Shown: piece after piece, positions 1 to 5,333 of the stretch
Position numbering within the stretch: the first letter of the stretch is position 1
Layout: the number at the start of each line of letters is the position of its first letter
NCBI GenBank assembly: GCA_045588655.1
Contig: JAZNEP010000019.1
Location: forward strand, 1-5,578
Length of the DNA stretch: 5,578 nt
Source: SVFI01 sp045588655
GTDB taxonomy: Bacteria; Bacillota; Clostridia; Lachnospirales; Lachnospiraceae
Direction of reading: 5' to 3'
Program-made: the position numbers and the translations under genes
Notes under the pieces: model-generated
Database searches by the model: none
What the model saw: only the letters and a program-made list of their open reading frames with translations
What the model was told of the DNA's origin: nothing

Positions 1-59
1 ACCAAGTGATATTTAAGGAGTGCAATAAATAATTCCTCTGAAATCTGCACATTTTTCAA
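1..59 (-). CDS. 5' end of a small conserved element protein (partial)
   Basis: On the minus strand an open frame runs off the left edge and reads (L/M)KNVQISEELFIALLKYHL. From memory, short proteins beginning KNVQIS.ELF..L.KYHL occur in clostridial integrative elements near RepA-like and mobilisation genes; their function is not established. The start is uncertain. TTG at 57-59 gives the family-like N-terminus but has no well-placed ribosome binding site. TTG at 66-68 has AAAGGA about 4 bases upstream and would add three residues. The frame is closed upstream by a TAG just before position 108. It would follow the RepA-like gene in the same direction, about 117 bases downstream, so it may share its transcript. 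Only about 19 codons are visible. Confidence 0.45.
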   Translation of the reverse strand, partial: MKNVQISEELFIALLKYHL

Positions 60-88
60 TCCTATCAATCCATCCTTTCCATCAAGAC

Positions 89-167
89 CGCAACAACGCA
101 ATGTCTATAAATTTTGCAACCTTGCAAGGTTCATCACCGCATTTTTTATATAGTCTGCATTGTTGCG
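89..167. repeat. Nested inverted repeats around a 14-bp palindrome
   Basis: Between the RepA-like stop codon and the next small gene lies CGCAACAA (89-96), matched by its reverse complement TTGTTGCG (160-167). Inside is a perfect 14-bp palindrome, AACCTTGCAAGGTT (118-131). The palindrome can form a cruciform or bind a dimeric protein. There is no T-run right after it on either strand, so it does not look like an intrinsic terminator. Its place beside a RepA-like gene allows a replication or regulatory site, but that is inference. Confidence 0.45.
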
Positions 168-175
168 TTCTTCCC

Positions 176-1156
176 TTAAATCTGCTTTATCTTATCTAGT
201 TCCCAATACCATGAGTTATTGATTTTTCTTGCCCTGATGCCCAGCTCCTTTTTGGCATTTTCCAATGTTCTTTTAGAAATTCCCTGTTCCTCAGCCATAT
301 CAAAAATCTCATTACTCTGTACCGCATTAGAAGTCTCTGCCTGCTCCCGAAGCATCTGCTTTGCCTGCTCCAATTTATTTGCTTTTGGGGCAATACCGCC
401 AAGCACTTCATCTGCTGTAATCTCATAATCTCCCAGCCACTTAAAACCACTTTCCCTCAGTTCAAATGCCTTGGGATGCCCGAACTGTGCCAGATTATTT
501 TTTATCTGAACAACTGCTCTGATATTGGGTTCTCCTTCCACTCTGCCAACTAGCAACACGCTCCTTGCTACCGCAAAGAAATCAATGGAACCCATGCCCC
601 TATAAGCCGCCTTATTGCCGGATGCCTTATTCATATGACCGATAAGGATAATGGCACATTTGTATTTCTCTGCCAAAGCTCCTAAACGCTTCGTCATATC
701 CCTTGCTTCATTTGCTCTGTTCATATCCATGCCACCGCCCAAATAAGCTTGTATCGGGTCTAAAATCAGCATCCTCGCTCCGGTCTGTATAATGGCTTCT
801 TCCAGCCTTTCATCTGCCATAGAAAGAGACTTGTCGCTTTCATCAATTACCACTATCCTCTCACAATCTGCACCTGCCTTTTCAAGCCTTGGCTTTACAG
901 TATCAGCAAGACCATCCTCGGCAGTCTGATAAATAATGTTCATTGGTTCCGTCAGCTTCATATCATTATCCAGCCCCTCTCCTTTGGATAACTTGGCTGC
1001 AATATTTAATATCAAGGTTGTCTTTCCATCTCCCGGATCACCTTGTACGATTGTCAGCTTTCCATAAGGGATGAATGGATACCAAAGCCACTCAATCTCC
1101 TGCGACTGTACTTCTGACATCTTAATCATTTTCAGTTCTGTTTTCTTTTCTTCCAT
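176..1156 (-). CDS. RepA-like AAA ATPase (AAA_25 type) with C-terminal winged helix
   Basis: This 326-residue protein has a RecA/DnaB-like ATPase core of the RepA/AAA_25 kind found in plasmids, prophages and integrative elements, where it is thought to act as a replicative helicase or DNA-bound ATPase. Visible motifs are Walker A GDPGDGKTT (residues 39-47), Walker B RMLILDP (128-134, acidic D133) and the sensor-like LIGHMNK (171-177). A KANKLEQAKQML linker leads to a C-terminal region (about 275-320) with the look of a winged helix, including GISKRTLENAKKELGI. There is no primase domain. ATG at 1154-1156 is supported by GGAGG at 1162-1166, five bases upstream. It lies 103 bases behind the integrase in the same direction and may be read from the same operon or from its own promoter in the gap. 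The ATPase assignment is firm; the helicase role and the substrate are inferred. Confidence 0.85.
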   Translation of the reverse strand: MEEKKTELKMIKMSEVQSQEIEWLWYPFIPYGKLTIVQGDPGDGKTTLILNIAAKLSKGEGLDNDMKLTEPMNIIYQTAEDGLADTVKPRLEKAGADCERIVVIDESDKSLSMADERLEEAIIQTGARMLILDPIQAYLGGGMDMNRANEARDMTKRLGALAEKYKCAIILIGHMNKASGNKAAYRGMGSIDFFAVARSVLLVGRVEGEPNIRAVVQIKNNLAQFGHPKAFELRESGFKWLGDYEITADEVLGGIAPKANKLEQAKQMLREQAETSNAVQSNEIFDMAEEQGISKRTLENAKKELGIRARKINNSWYWELDKIKQI

Positions 1157-1196
1157 AAAGTCCTCCGTTTCCTAAAATCTCGTTGTCACACGGAAG

Positions 1197-1256
1197 AACC
1201 TCTGTTATACTTATGTTGTGATTACATAGGTAACAGAGGTTTTCCTGTTATCACAA
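1197..1256. repeat. Overlapping, mutually exclusive inverted repeats between int and repA
   Basis: A perfect 11-bp inverted repeat, AACCTCTGTTA (1197-1207) and TAACAGAGGTT (1231-1241), encloses an inner TATGT/ACATA pair (1212-1216, 1224-1228). A second set uses TTGTGAT (1216-1222) with ATCACAA (1250-1256), and TAACAG (1231-1236) with CTGTTA (1245-1250). The two sets cannot form together, because 1231-1241 belongs to both. On the minus strand the first hairpin is followed by UUCUUCCG, too poor in U for a good terminator. The arrangement could be an attenuator ahead of the RepA-like gene, or a protein binding or recombination site close to the integrase. The sequence does not decide between these. 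Confidence 0.6.
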
Positions 1257-1259
1257 GTC

Positions 1260-2336
1260 CTAGCAGTTGCCGCTGTTAGGGCTTTTTTCTTTTTCAAAAT
1301 CCAGCATATCCGCTACCTTTCTTTGTTGGTTCGGATATAAGTGTCCGTAAGTATTTAATGTGATACGGATATCCTTGTGTCCTACCCTCTCCTTTATCAG
1401 AATGGGCTCAATTCCTTTATTGATTAAGTACGCCACATGAGAATGTCTCAAATCGTGGACTCTGATTTTCTTTACTCCTGCTTTCTCCATTTGGTGTTTC
1501 ATCTTGTGTTGTACTGCTTCCTGCACAATGGGGAAGAGTCTTTCATTCTCCGGCATCCCATAATGACCATCTACAAAATCCTTAATCTCCTGCTTAAGAA
1601 ACTCCGGTATTTCTATCAGTCTTACAGATTGCTTCGTCTTAGGCTCCGTAATCACATCCTGCCTTTCTGTCCGGTAGTAAGTCTTGGTAATGCTGATTTG
1701 ATTTCTCTCAAAATCAATGTCCATTGGTGTAAGTGCCAACAACTCTCCAATTCTACATCCCGTCCAAAAAAGTATTTCAAAGATAAGATAGTATCTGCTT
1801 CCCGGCTCTATCGTCTGTATGAACTTTTGGTACTCATCTACTGTCCAGAAGTCCAAACTTCTGTTATCCGAACTTCCCATGCGCTTTACTTTTTTACAAG
1901 GATTTGTGTGTAAATCGTAAATTCGTGAAGCGTGCGTGAATAAGCTGGTTAGCTGATTTTGTATCATTCTCAGATAGGCTTCCGAAAATCCTTTCGTCTG
2001 CATTTCATTCTGCCATTGGATAATCTGCCCGGCACTTATCTCACTCATCATCTGATTACCGAAGTATGGAATAATGTGTTGCTCCATCATATACCGCTTG
2101 TTCTTCATGGTGCGTTCCTTCAACTCATTCTGCTTATCATCAAAATAAACTTCCATAAATTCACTTAGCTTCATATCCATACTTCTGCTGTTATTCAATT
2201 TCTTCTGTCGCTCATACTCAAGAGCTTCTCGCTTTGTCTCGAAACCTCTTTTTCTTCGCTTTTTCTTTTCGCCCTTGGCATTTGTTTCAAACCATTGGGC
2301 TGTCCATTTCTTCGTGTCTTTCTCCCTATACGCCAT
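1260..2336 (-). CDS. int: Tyrosine recombinase (integrase) of a mobile element
   Basis: This 358-residue protein matches the Tn916/phage-type integrase plan: an N-terminal arm-type DNA-binding domain (about 2-45, basic KKKRRKRGF), a SAM-like core-binding domain (about 55-150) and a C-terminal catalytic domain (about 165-345). The catalytic set is complete: R195 in TGCRIGE, a lysine in EPKTKQSVR (K233 or K235), H294 and R297 in HDLRH, H320 in VGHKD, and the nucleophile Y330 in LNTYGH. It would integrate and excise the element by strand exchange at att sites, helped by the excisionase encoded 16 bases upstream. ATG at 2334-2336 has an AAGGAAGG-like ribosome binding site at 2343-2350. Transcription should come from the promoter at 2624-2652, under repressor control. 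Length is normal and nothing suggests decay. The target site cannot be read from this window. Confidence 0.95.
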   Translation of the reverse strand: MAYREKDTKKWTAQWFETNAKGEKKKRRKRGFETKREALEYERQKKLNNSRSMDMKLSEFMEVYFDDKQNELKERTMKNKRYMMEQHIIPYFGNQMMSEISAGQIIQWQNEMQTKGFSEAYLRMIQNQLTSLFTHASRIYDLHTNPCKKVKRMGSSDNRSLDFWTVDEYQKFIQTIEPGSRYYLIFEILFWTGCRIGELLALTPMDIDFERNQISITKTYYRTERQDVITEPKTKQSVRLIEIPEFLKQEIKDFVDGHYGMPENERLFPIVQEAVQHKMKHQMEKAGVKKIRVHDLRHSHVAYLINKGIEPILIKERVGHKDIRITLNTYGHLYPNQQRKVADMLDFEKEKSPNSGNC

Positions 2337-2352
2337 AATGACCTTCCTTTCC

Positions 2353-2547
2353 TTAATCTGCTACCAATTCATAGCCAAACATCTTAGTTGCCCAGAACGC
2401 TCTTGGAATTCGCCCAGGCATTGTGACATAGCCCTGACTATGCAATTCCTTGTTCATTGACTTAATAAGCTTGTATGCGTGAGATTTGGAGCAATTCAGT
2501 TCTTTTGCAACATCTTCCGCACTCATCATATATTGATAATTCGCCAT
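2353..2547 (-). CDS. Excisionase-like small winged-HTH protein
   Basis: A 64-residue DNA-binding protein. Residues 8-30 (SAEDVAKELNCSKSHAYKLI) form a MerR/HTH_17-type helix-turn-helix, and VTMPGRIPRAFWATKMFG (about 41-58) has the strand-turn-basic look of a wing. Proteins of this size and type directly before an integrase are normally excisionases (recombination directionality factors), which bend att DNA and direct the integrase to excision. ATG at 2545-2547 has a consensus GGAGG at 2556-2560, 8 bases upstream. The stop lies 16 bases before the integrase start, so the two are cotranscribed. It could also, or instead, act as a transcription factor for the element; its function is inferred from position and fold. 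Confidence 0.8.
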   Translation of the reverse strand: MANYQYMMSAEDVAKELNCSKSHAYKLIKSMNKELHSQGYVTMPGRIPRAFWATKMFGYELVAD

Positions 2548-2623
2548 ATATTCGTCCTCCCTTCTTCATTTCTAATTTCGTTACATCTCTTGTATTTTAT
2601 TCGTGTACGAATTTCGTAAATTT

Positions 2624-2652
2624 ATATTAGCACCATATCTTTACTTTGTCAA
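2624..2652 (-). promoter_or_regulatory. Promoter of the excisionase-integrase operon
   Basis: Read on the minus strand, a perfect -35 TTGACA (plus coordinates 2647-2652) is followed after exactly 17 bp by TAATAT (2624-2629), preceded by TGC, which makes an extended -10. Transcription should begin near 2617, giving a leader of about 70 bases before the excisionase start. Half-sites TTCGTAAA at 2613-2620 (over the start point) and 2656-2663 (just behind the -35) place repressor contacts at both ends. Strong promoters under tight repression are common in integrative elements. Confidence 0.8.
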
Positions 2653-2710
2653 CACTTCGTAAAATTATTTTTACGGTTTTCGTAAATAATATTTTTTGTA
2701 ATTTCCTCTT

Positions 2711-2762
2711 TTATGTTTTTCGTAAATATGCTAATATGGATATTGTAATTATGTTTTTCGTA
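2711..2762 (+). repeat. 14-bp direct repeat in the repressor promoter region
   Basis: TTATGTTTTTCGTA occurs at 2711-2724 and again at 2749-2762, a period of 38 bp. Each copy contains a TTCGTA operator half-site. The copies lie on either side of the predicted repressor -10 element, so both could be autoregulatory operators. Confidence 0.75.
2732..2737 (+). promoter_or_regulatory. Probable extended -10 element of the repressor gene
   Basis: TAATAT at 2732-2737 is preceded by TGC, as in the divergent promoter, so it reads as an extended -10. The -35 at the matching distance (TTTTAT, 2709-2714) is poor. Transcription would start near 2744, about 50 bases before the repressor start codon. Operator half-sites lie just upstream (2719-2726) and just downstream (2757-2763), fitting autorepression. 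Confidence 0.5.
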
Positions 2763-2782
2763 TTTTTTCTATGTATGAATAT

Positions 2783-2788
2783 AGGAGG
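2783..2788 (+). promoter_or_regulatory. Ribosome binding site that fixes the repressor start
   Basis: AGGAGG lies six bases before ATG at 2795-2797. An in-frame ATG at 2771 lies upstream of this site and has no ribosome binding site of its own, so 2795 is the likely start. Confidence 0.85.
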
Positions 2789-2794
2789 TTGCTC

Positions 2795-3277
2795 ATGGGC
2801 GATGGAAAGAAATTAAAAGAACACATTGATAACAAAGGTACCAATGTACGTAAGATTGCTAAAGAAACCGGCATCAGTGCCACTACACTTTATACTATTA
2901 TTCAAAAGGATACCAACATCAGATTTGACTTTGCGCTCCGTCTGGCAAATGCCTTGGAGATTGATGTAAATGAGATATGCTCCGCAAGTCCTTTCTCCGG
3001 AGCCATTACAGAAGAAGAAATCTACCCTACCCTTCCGGATGGTTTGAATGGTGCCTTGGACTCAAGCAGAATAAAAACCTACTTAAAATATTCTCTCTAT
3101 CCTCTAATGCACCTATTTGGCAAAAACAGTATGCCGGATGTGGACAATCTACTTACTTCTTTTTATCAGTTGGATGATGAAGCCCGGAAAGAAGTTGTGG
3201 AAACGATACAGTTTAAGCTGCAATATCATAAGGATTCGGAAAGAGCAGAACAGGTAAAACAGATTAAGGGATGGTAA
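2795..3277 (+). CDS. Xre-family transcriptional repressor of the element
   Basis: A 160-residue protein with an N-terminal Xre/HTH_3 helix-turn-helix (about residues 7-61). The recognition portion reads VRKIAKETGISATTLYTIIQ and ends in the typical ANALEIDVNEI. The rest (about 75-145) is predicted helical, with no peptidase or ligand-binding motif that I recognise. There is no Ser/Lys LexA-type autoprotease dyad, so induction by RecA cleavage is not indicated. Being divergent from the excisionase-integrase operon, it most likely binds the TTCGTAAA sites in the shared gap, holding the element in the chromosome and controlling its own level. The start at 2795 is preferred over in-frame 2771 because AGGAGG lies between them. 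Its stop codon abuts the -35 of the next promoter. Confidence 0.85.
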   Translation: MGDGKKLKEHIDNKGTNVRKIAKETGISATTLYTIIQKDTNIRFDFALRLANALEIDVNEICSASPFSGAITEEEIYPTLPDGLNGALDSSRIKTYLKYSLYPLMHLFGKNSMPDVDNLLTSFYQLDDEARKEVVETIQFKLQYHKDSERAEQVKQIKGW

Positions 3278-3306
3278 TTGACATTTCTGCATATTTCCCT
3301 TATAAT
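3278..3306 (+). promoter_or_regulatory. Consensus sigma-70 promoter for a small RNA
   Basis: TTGACA (3278-3283) and TATAAT (3301-3306) are both perfect and exactly 17 bp apart. The -35 begins on the base after the repressor stop codon. Transcription should start near 3313, leaving no room for a translated gene before the terminator. A full consensus promoter suggests constitutive, strong expression. Confidence 0.9.
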
Positions 3307-3312
3307 TAACAT

Positions 3313-3396
3313 AGAATATAAATCAACGGTGGTTGATTTTGGGCTGGTCGAAAGACCCTGGTCCACCGAGCGGCGGGGAATTTCCCCGCCATTTTC
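3313..3396 (+). ncRNA. Predicted structured small RNA upstream of DUF3800
   Basis: The stretch from the consensus promoter to the terminator gives an RNA of about 83 nt without a credible ORF. It can form an 8-bp hairpin, AAATCAAC (3320-3327) with GTTGATTT (3332-3339), closed by a GGUG loop. A second hairpin is GGTC (3346-3349)/GACC (3354-3357) with a GAAA (GNRA) tetraloop; the last is the terminator stem. CCACC (3363-3367) is complementary to GGTGG (3328-3332), which covers the first loop, so a pseudoknot or an alternative long-range stem is possible. CTGGTC is repeated at 3344-3349 and 3358-3363. Known background: several DUF3800 RNA motifs were found by comparative genomics next to DUF3800 genes, function unknown. 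Placing this RNA in that group is inferred from position and structure; which motif it is, if any, was not checked. Confidence 0.75.
3372..3395 (+). terminator. Intrinsic terminator of the small RNA
   Basis: GGCGGGGA (3372-3379) pairs perfectly with TCCCCGCC (3383-3390) around a 3-base loop and is followed by ATTTTC. The stem is very GC-rich for this AT-rich region, but the U-run is only four long, so some read-through into the DUF3800 gene 32 bases downstream is plausible. It would also end the repressor transcript. Confidence 0.88.
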
Positions 3397-3413
3397 ATAT
3401 TCAAAATTGCTAC

Positions 3414-3420
3414 AAAAGGA
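3414..3420 (+). promoter_or_regulatory. Ribosome binding site that fixes the DUF3800 start
   Basis: AAAAGGA lies seven bases before ATG at 3428-3430. The reading frame is open back to TTG at 3278, but that start would translate the promoter, the small RNA and its terminator, so 3428 is preferred. Confidence 0.8.
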
Positions 3421-3427
3421 TGATTGT

Positions 3428-3964
3428 ATGTCAGAAAAGATACTTAGCGTATTCATAGACGAGTCTGGGGACTTTGGTCCTTATGAAATCCATGCTCCCT
3501 ACTACTTGGTTTCTATGATACTACATAATCAGAATATTGATATAACTGAGAATATAAAGGTCTTTGATGCTCATTTATCCAATCTAGGATACCAGCATCA
3601 CGCTATCCATACAGGACCACTGATAAGACGTGAATCCGTATATTCTAATGATTTGGTTGAGGAAAGAAAGCGCCTATTCAATGCCTTGTTCAACTTTGCA
3701 CGTAGACTTGATTTTCAGTATTCCTGCATCAAGGTAAAGAAAAGTGAATGCCCGGATGTCATAACAATGACTTCAAAAGTATCAAAAGCTCTGGCTGACG
3801 TACTGCGAAGCAATGAAGACTTTTGGAATAGCTTTGACAAAGTTATTATCTATTATGACAACGGACAAATTGAACTAACCAAAATTCTCACATCGGTATT
3901 CAGTACATATTGCTTCACTGTCTCTTATTTTATCCCGATTTTTACTTTTTTAGAGCCAAAATAG
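3428..3964 (+). CDS. DUF3800 protein, apparently C-terminally truncated
   Basis: A 178-residue DUF3800-type protein. The family signature is clear: FIDESGDFG (residues 9-17) with D11/E12, a HTGPLIRRE block (61-69), and KVIIYYDNGQIELTKIL (138-154) with D144. DUF3800 proteins are thought to have an RNase H-like fold with conserved acidic residues, which points to a nuclease or nucleic-acid-processing role; no activity is established. They are usually some 50-70 residues longer and end with a segment that includes a LFQVAD-type acidic motif. Here similarity stops near V165, and the tail YFIPIFTFLEPK looks unrelated. None of the three plus-strand frames downstream restores the missing part. The copy is therefore probably broken after about base 3922, and possibly inactive. 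No separate promoter is evident; expression may depend on read-through from the small RNA. Confidence 0.8.
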   Translation: MSEKILSVFIDESGDFGPYEIHAPYYLVSMILHNQNIDITENIKVFDAHLSNLGYQHHAIHTGPLIRRESVYSNDLVEERKRLFNALFNFARRLDFQYSCIKVKKSECPDVITMTSKVSKALADVLRSNEDFWNSFDKVIIYYDNGQIELTKILTSVFSTYCFTVSYFIPIFTFLEPK

Positions 3965-4014
3965 AGTCACTTGCATTTTTCACTCCCATCAATCAATATT
4001 GCCTGTTTTTGTTC
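3965..4014. other. Short convergent intergenic gap
   Basis: This T-rich stretch separates the end of the DUF3800 frame from the end of the opposing membrane-protein gene. I see no hairpin with a T-run on either strand, and no recognisable gene or repeat. Confidence 0.5.
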
Positions 4015-4374
4015 TTACAATTCCGAAGTTTCATATGCCATTGAATTATTCATAACACACTCTAACTTCACATCGTGATTCGGCATAGTGAATTGAATAA
4101 TAAATCCTTTATTACTATCATAATCATATTCCAATGGTTGCTCATCCAGAAAAAAGCTATAGTCTGTGTCTGTAGCAATAAAACTATAACAAAGTTTTAC
4201 CTTTGCCCCCGCCGGGTATGTATCTTTTGCTCCTTCATAACACTCTTTTTCACCACAATAGTCTACAGCATATGACTCTCTAAAACATCTCAAAAAGATA
4301 AATACTGCCATTACCAAAAGAATTAATACCCCTAATACTGCGATTGTATTTTTAGAAAAAAAGACCTCTTTCAT
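4015..4374 (-). CDS. Small membrane-anchored protein with an extracytoplasmic domain
   Basis: 119 residues. One hydrophobic segment (about 9-30, NTIAVLGVLILLVMAVFIFL) follows a short N-terminus with two lysines and can serve as a signal anchor, leaving residues 31-119 outside the membrane. The outer part looks like a small beta-rich domain, with YPAGAKVKLCYSFIATDTDY, a DEQPLEYDYDSNKG turn and FTMPNHDVKLEC. This resembles short repeat-like domains I recall in clostridial surface proteins, but I cannot name a family. C40, C45, C62 and C106 could form disulfides. The start has AGAAAGG at 4381-4387, six bases upstream. It lies 29 bases behind the beta-helix gene and is probably cotranscribed with it. 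Function unknown. Confidence 0.7.
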   Translation of the reverse strand: MKEVFFSKNTIAVLGVLILLVMAVFIFLRCFRESYAVDYCGEKECYEGAKDTYPAGAKVKLCYSFIATDTDYSFFLDEQPLEYDYDSNKGFIIQFTMPNHDVKLECVMNNSMAYETSEL

Positions 4375-4403
4375 ACAAAACCTTTCTATACATCAAAATC
4401 TAA

Positions 4404-5321
4404 CTAATACAGCCAAAGAATATCTTCATTCATCTGCATCATAAGCCATATTTTTTCTTGTCCATCCGTTTTTTCTATGTATGGAGTCAAATAAAAAAAT
4501 TGATTGCCTTCCAATGTCAAAGTCCCATCCGTATCAGCGTACCAAACAAAGTCGTAATGCTCATACTCTGTCTCACAATAGCCGGTTCCGTCTTCCGATA
4601 ACTGCATAAGAAAATTCGGATAATATTCCGCCTCACCTGATTGCTGCTCAACCTTCACATATGCCAAATAAATATTGGCAAATTGCTCTTCTTTATCCTG
4701 CAGATTTGTAATCGGCTCAAAGCTTTCAATATCCGGCTCATATTCTTCTTCCTGCTCTACATCCGGATATATTGTTGCTTCTTCAAAAATACAGTCTACA
4801 CATATTGCATCATCGCGGAATAACCACATATTTGACTCAATTTGTCCGAAATTGCATTCATAAAAGCTAAGTTCTGTGTCTTCATTACTCTCAAAATATC
4901 CACCGGATAATGAATCCGCAAGCCAGCAATTACGAAATTCGATGCTTCCTTTTGTCCCATAAATATTAAATGGTCCACCTGAACATTCCCTTATTGTACT
5001 GCTTTGCAAATAAATATCTCCACTTCCGTTTTCGGCAGTGAATCCATACATACCACAACCGTAAAGGTCCATTGCCGATAATTGGATATCCGAACTTTCC
5101 GAAAATGATAAAACACTTTCCATACAGGTTCCTTCATCCGTATGACCCATAGTTAACCCTGACAAAAGTATCTGATGGCAATTTTCAAAACCAAGTACTT
5201 CTCCATATCTTGTTTCTACCACAAACTCTGTGGGAATAGCACTTTCCAAATCCCCCATAATCGCCAGGTTGTCTACGTTCTGAATAATTACTTCTACTCC
5301 TCCGTCAAAACACTCTTCCAA
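4404..5321 (-). pseudogene. Right-handed beta-helix protein lacking its N-terminus
   Basis: A 305-codon frame with a parallel beta-helix pattern: successive short rungs such as NVDNLAIMG, VLGFENCHQILLSGLTMGHT, DLYGCGMYGFTAENGSGDIYL, SSTIRECSG and SIEFRNCWL (about residues 10-185). An acidic linker (about 186-205) and a C-terminal domain (about 210-305, containing LSEDGTGYCE and ending MNEDILWLY) follow. Family members are normally exported and have a signal peptide plus an N-terminal region before the first rungs; here the frame begins inside the helix. The only upstream start is TTG at 5319-5321, right after an in-frame TAA, without a ribosome binding site and 12 bases from the transporter stop. 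I therefore call it a 5'-truncated gene fragment. If it is translated at all, the product would stay in the cytoplasm. Original role unknown, perhaps surface polysaccharide binding. Confidence 0.65.
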
Positions 5322-5333
5322 TTATACCGCATT

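Larger units (their letters stand above)
2599..2763. promoter_or_regulatory. Operator cluster of TTCGTAAA half-sites
   Basis: Exact TTCGTAAA occurs at 2613-2620, 2656-2663, 2679-2686 and 2719-2726, with a variant TTCGTAT at 2757-2763. Inverted partners are also present: CGTAAAA (2658-2664) faces TTTTACG (2669-2675) across 4 bp, TTTACG (2670-2675) faces CGTAAA (2681-2686) across 5 bp, and ATTCGT faces ACGAAT across 2 bp at 2599-2612. The cluster spans the gap between the excisionase operon and the divergent Xre-type repressor, and touches both predicted promoters. The repressor encoded at 2795 is the obvious binder, but this is inferred from position. Confidence 0.75.

Noticed and set aside
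1197..1241. Intrinsic terminator after the integrase
   Set aside because: The 11-bp stem has a 23-base loop and is followed on the minus strand by UUCUUCCG rather than a U-run.
1437..1913. A 158-codon open frame on the plus strand
   Set aside because: It lies wholly inside the integrase gene on the opposite strand, has no ribosome binding site or domain signature, and its composition is that of a complementary-strand shadow.
2599..2763. A CRISPR-like or iteron array
   Set aside because: The repeats are 8-bp half-sites with uneven spacing and mixed orientation between divergent promoters, which fits operators better.
2771..2794. Repressor start at ATG 2771
   Set aside because: It has no ribosome binding site upstream, whereas AGGAGG lies six bases before ATG 2795.
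3313..3396. A classical type III toxin-antitoxin locus
   Set aside because: There are no tandem RNA repeats, and the downstream protein is DUF3800 rather than a ToxN-type endoribonuclease. Only the layout is similar.
3278..3427. A longer DUF3800 protein starting at TTG 3278
   Set aside because: It would translate the promoter, the structured RNA and the terminator stem. A good ribosome binding site precedes ATG 3428, and the family motif FIDESG normally lies close to the N-terminus.
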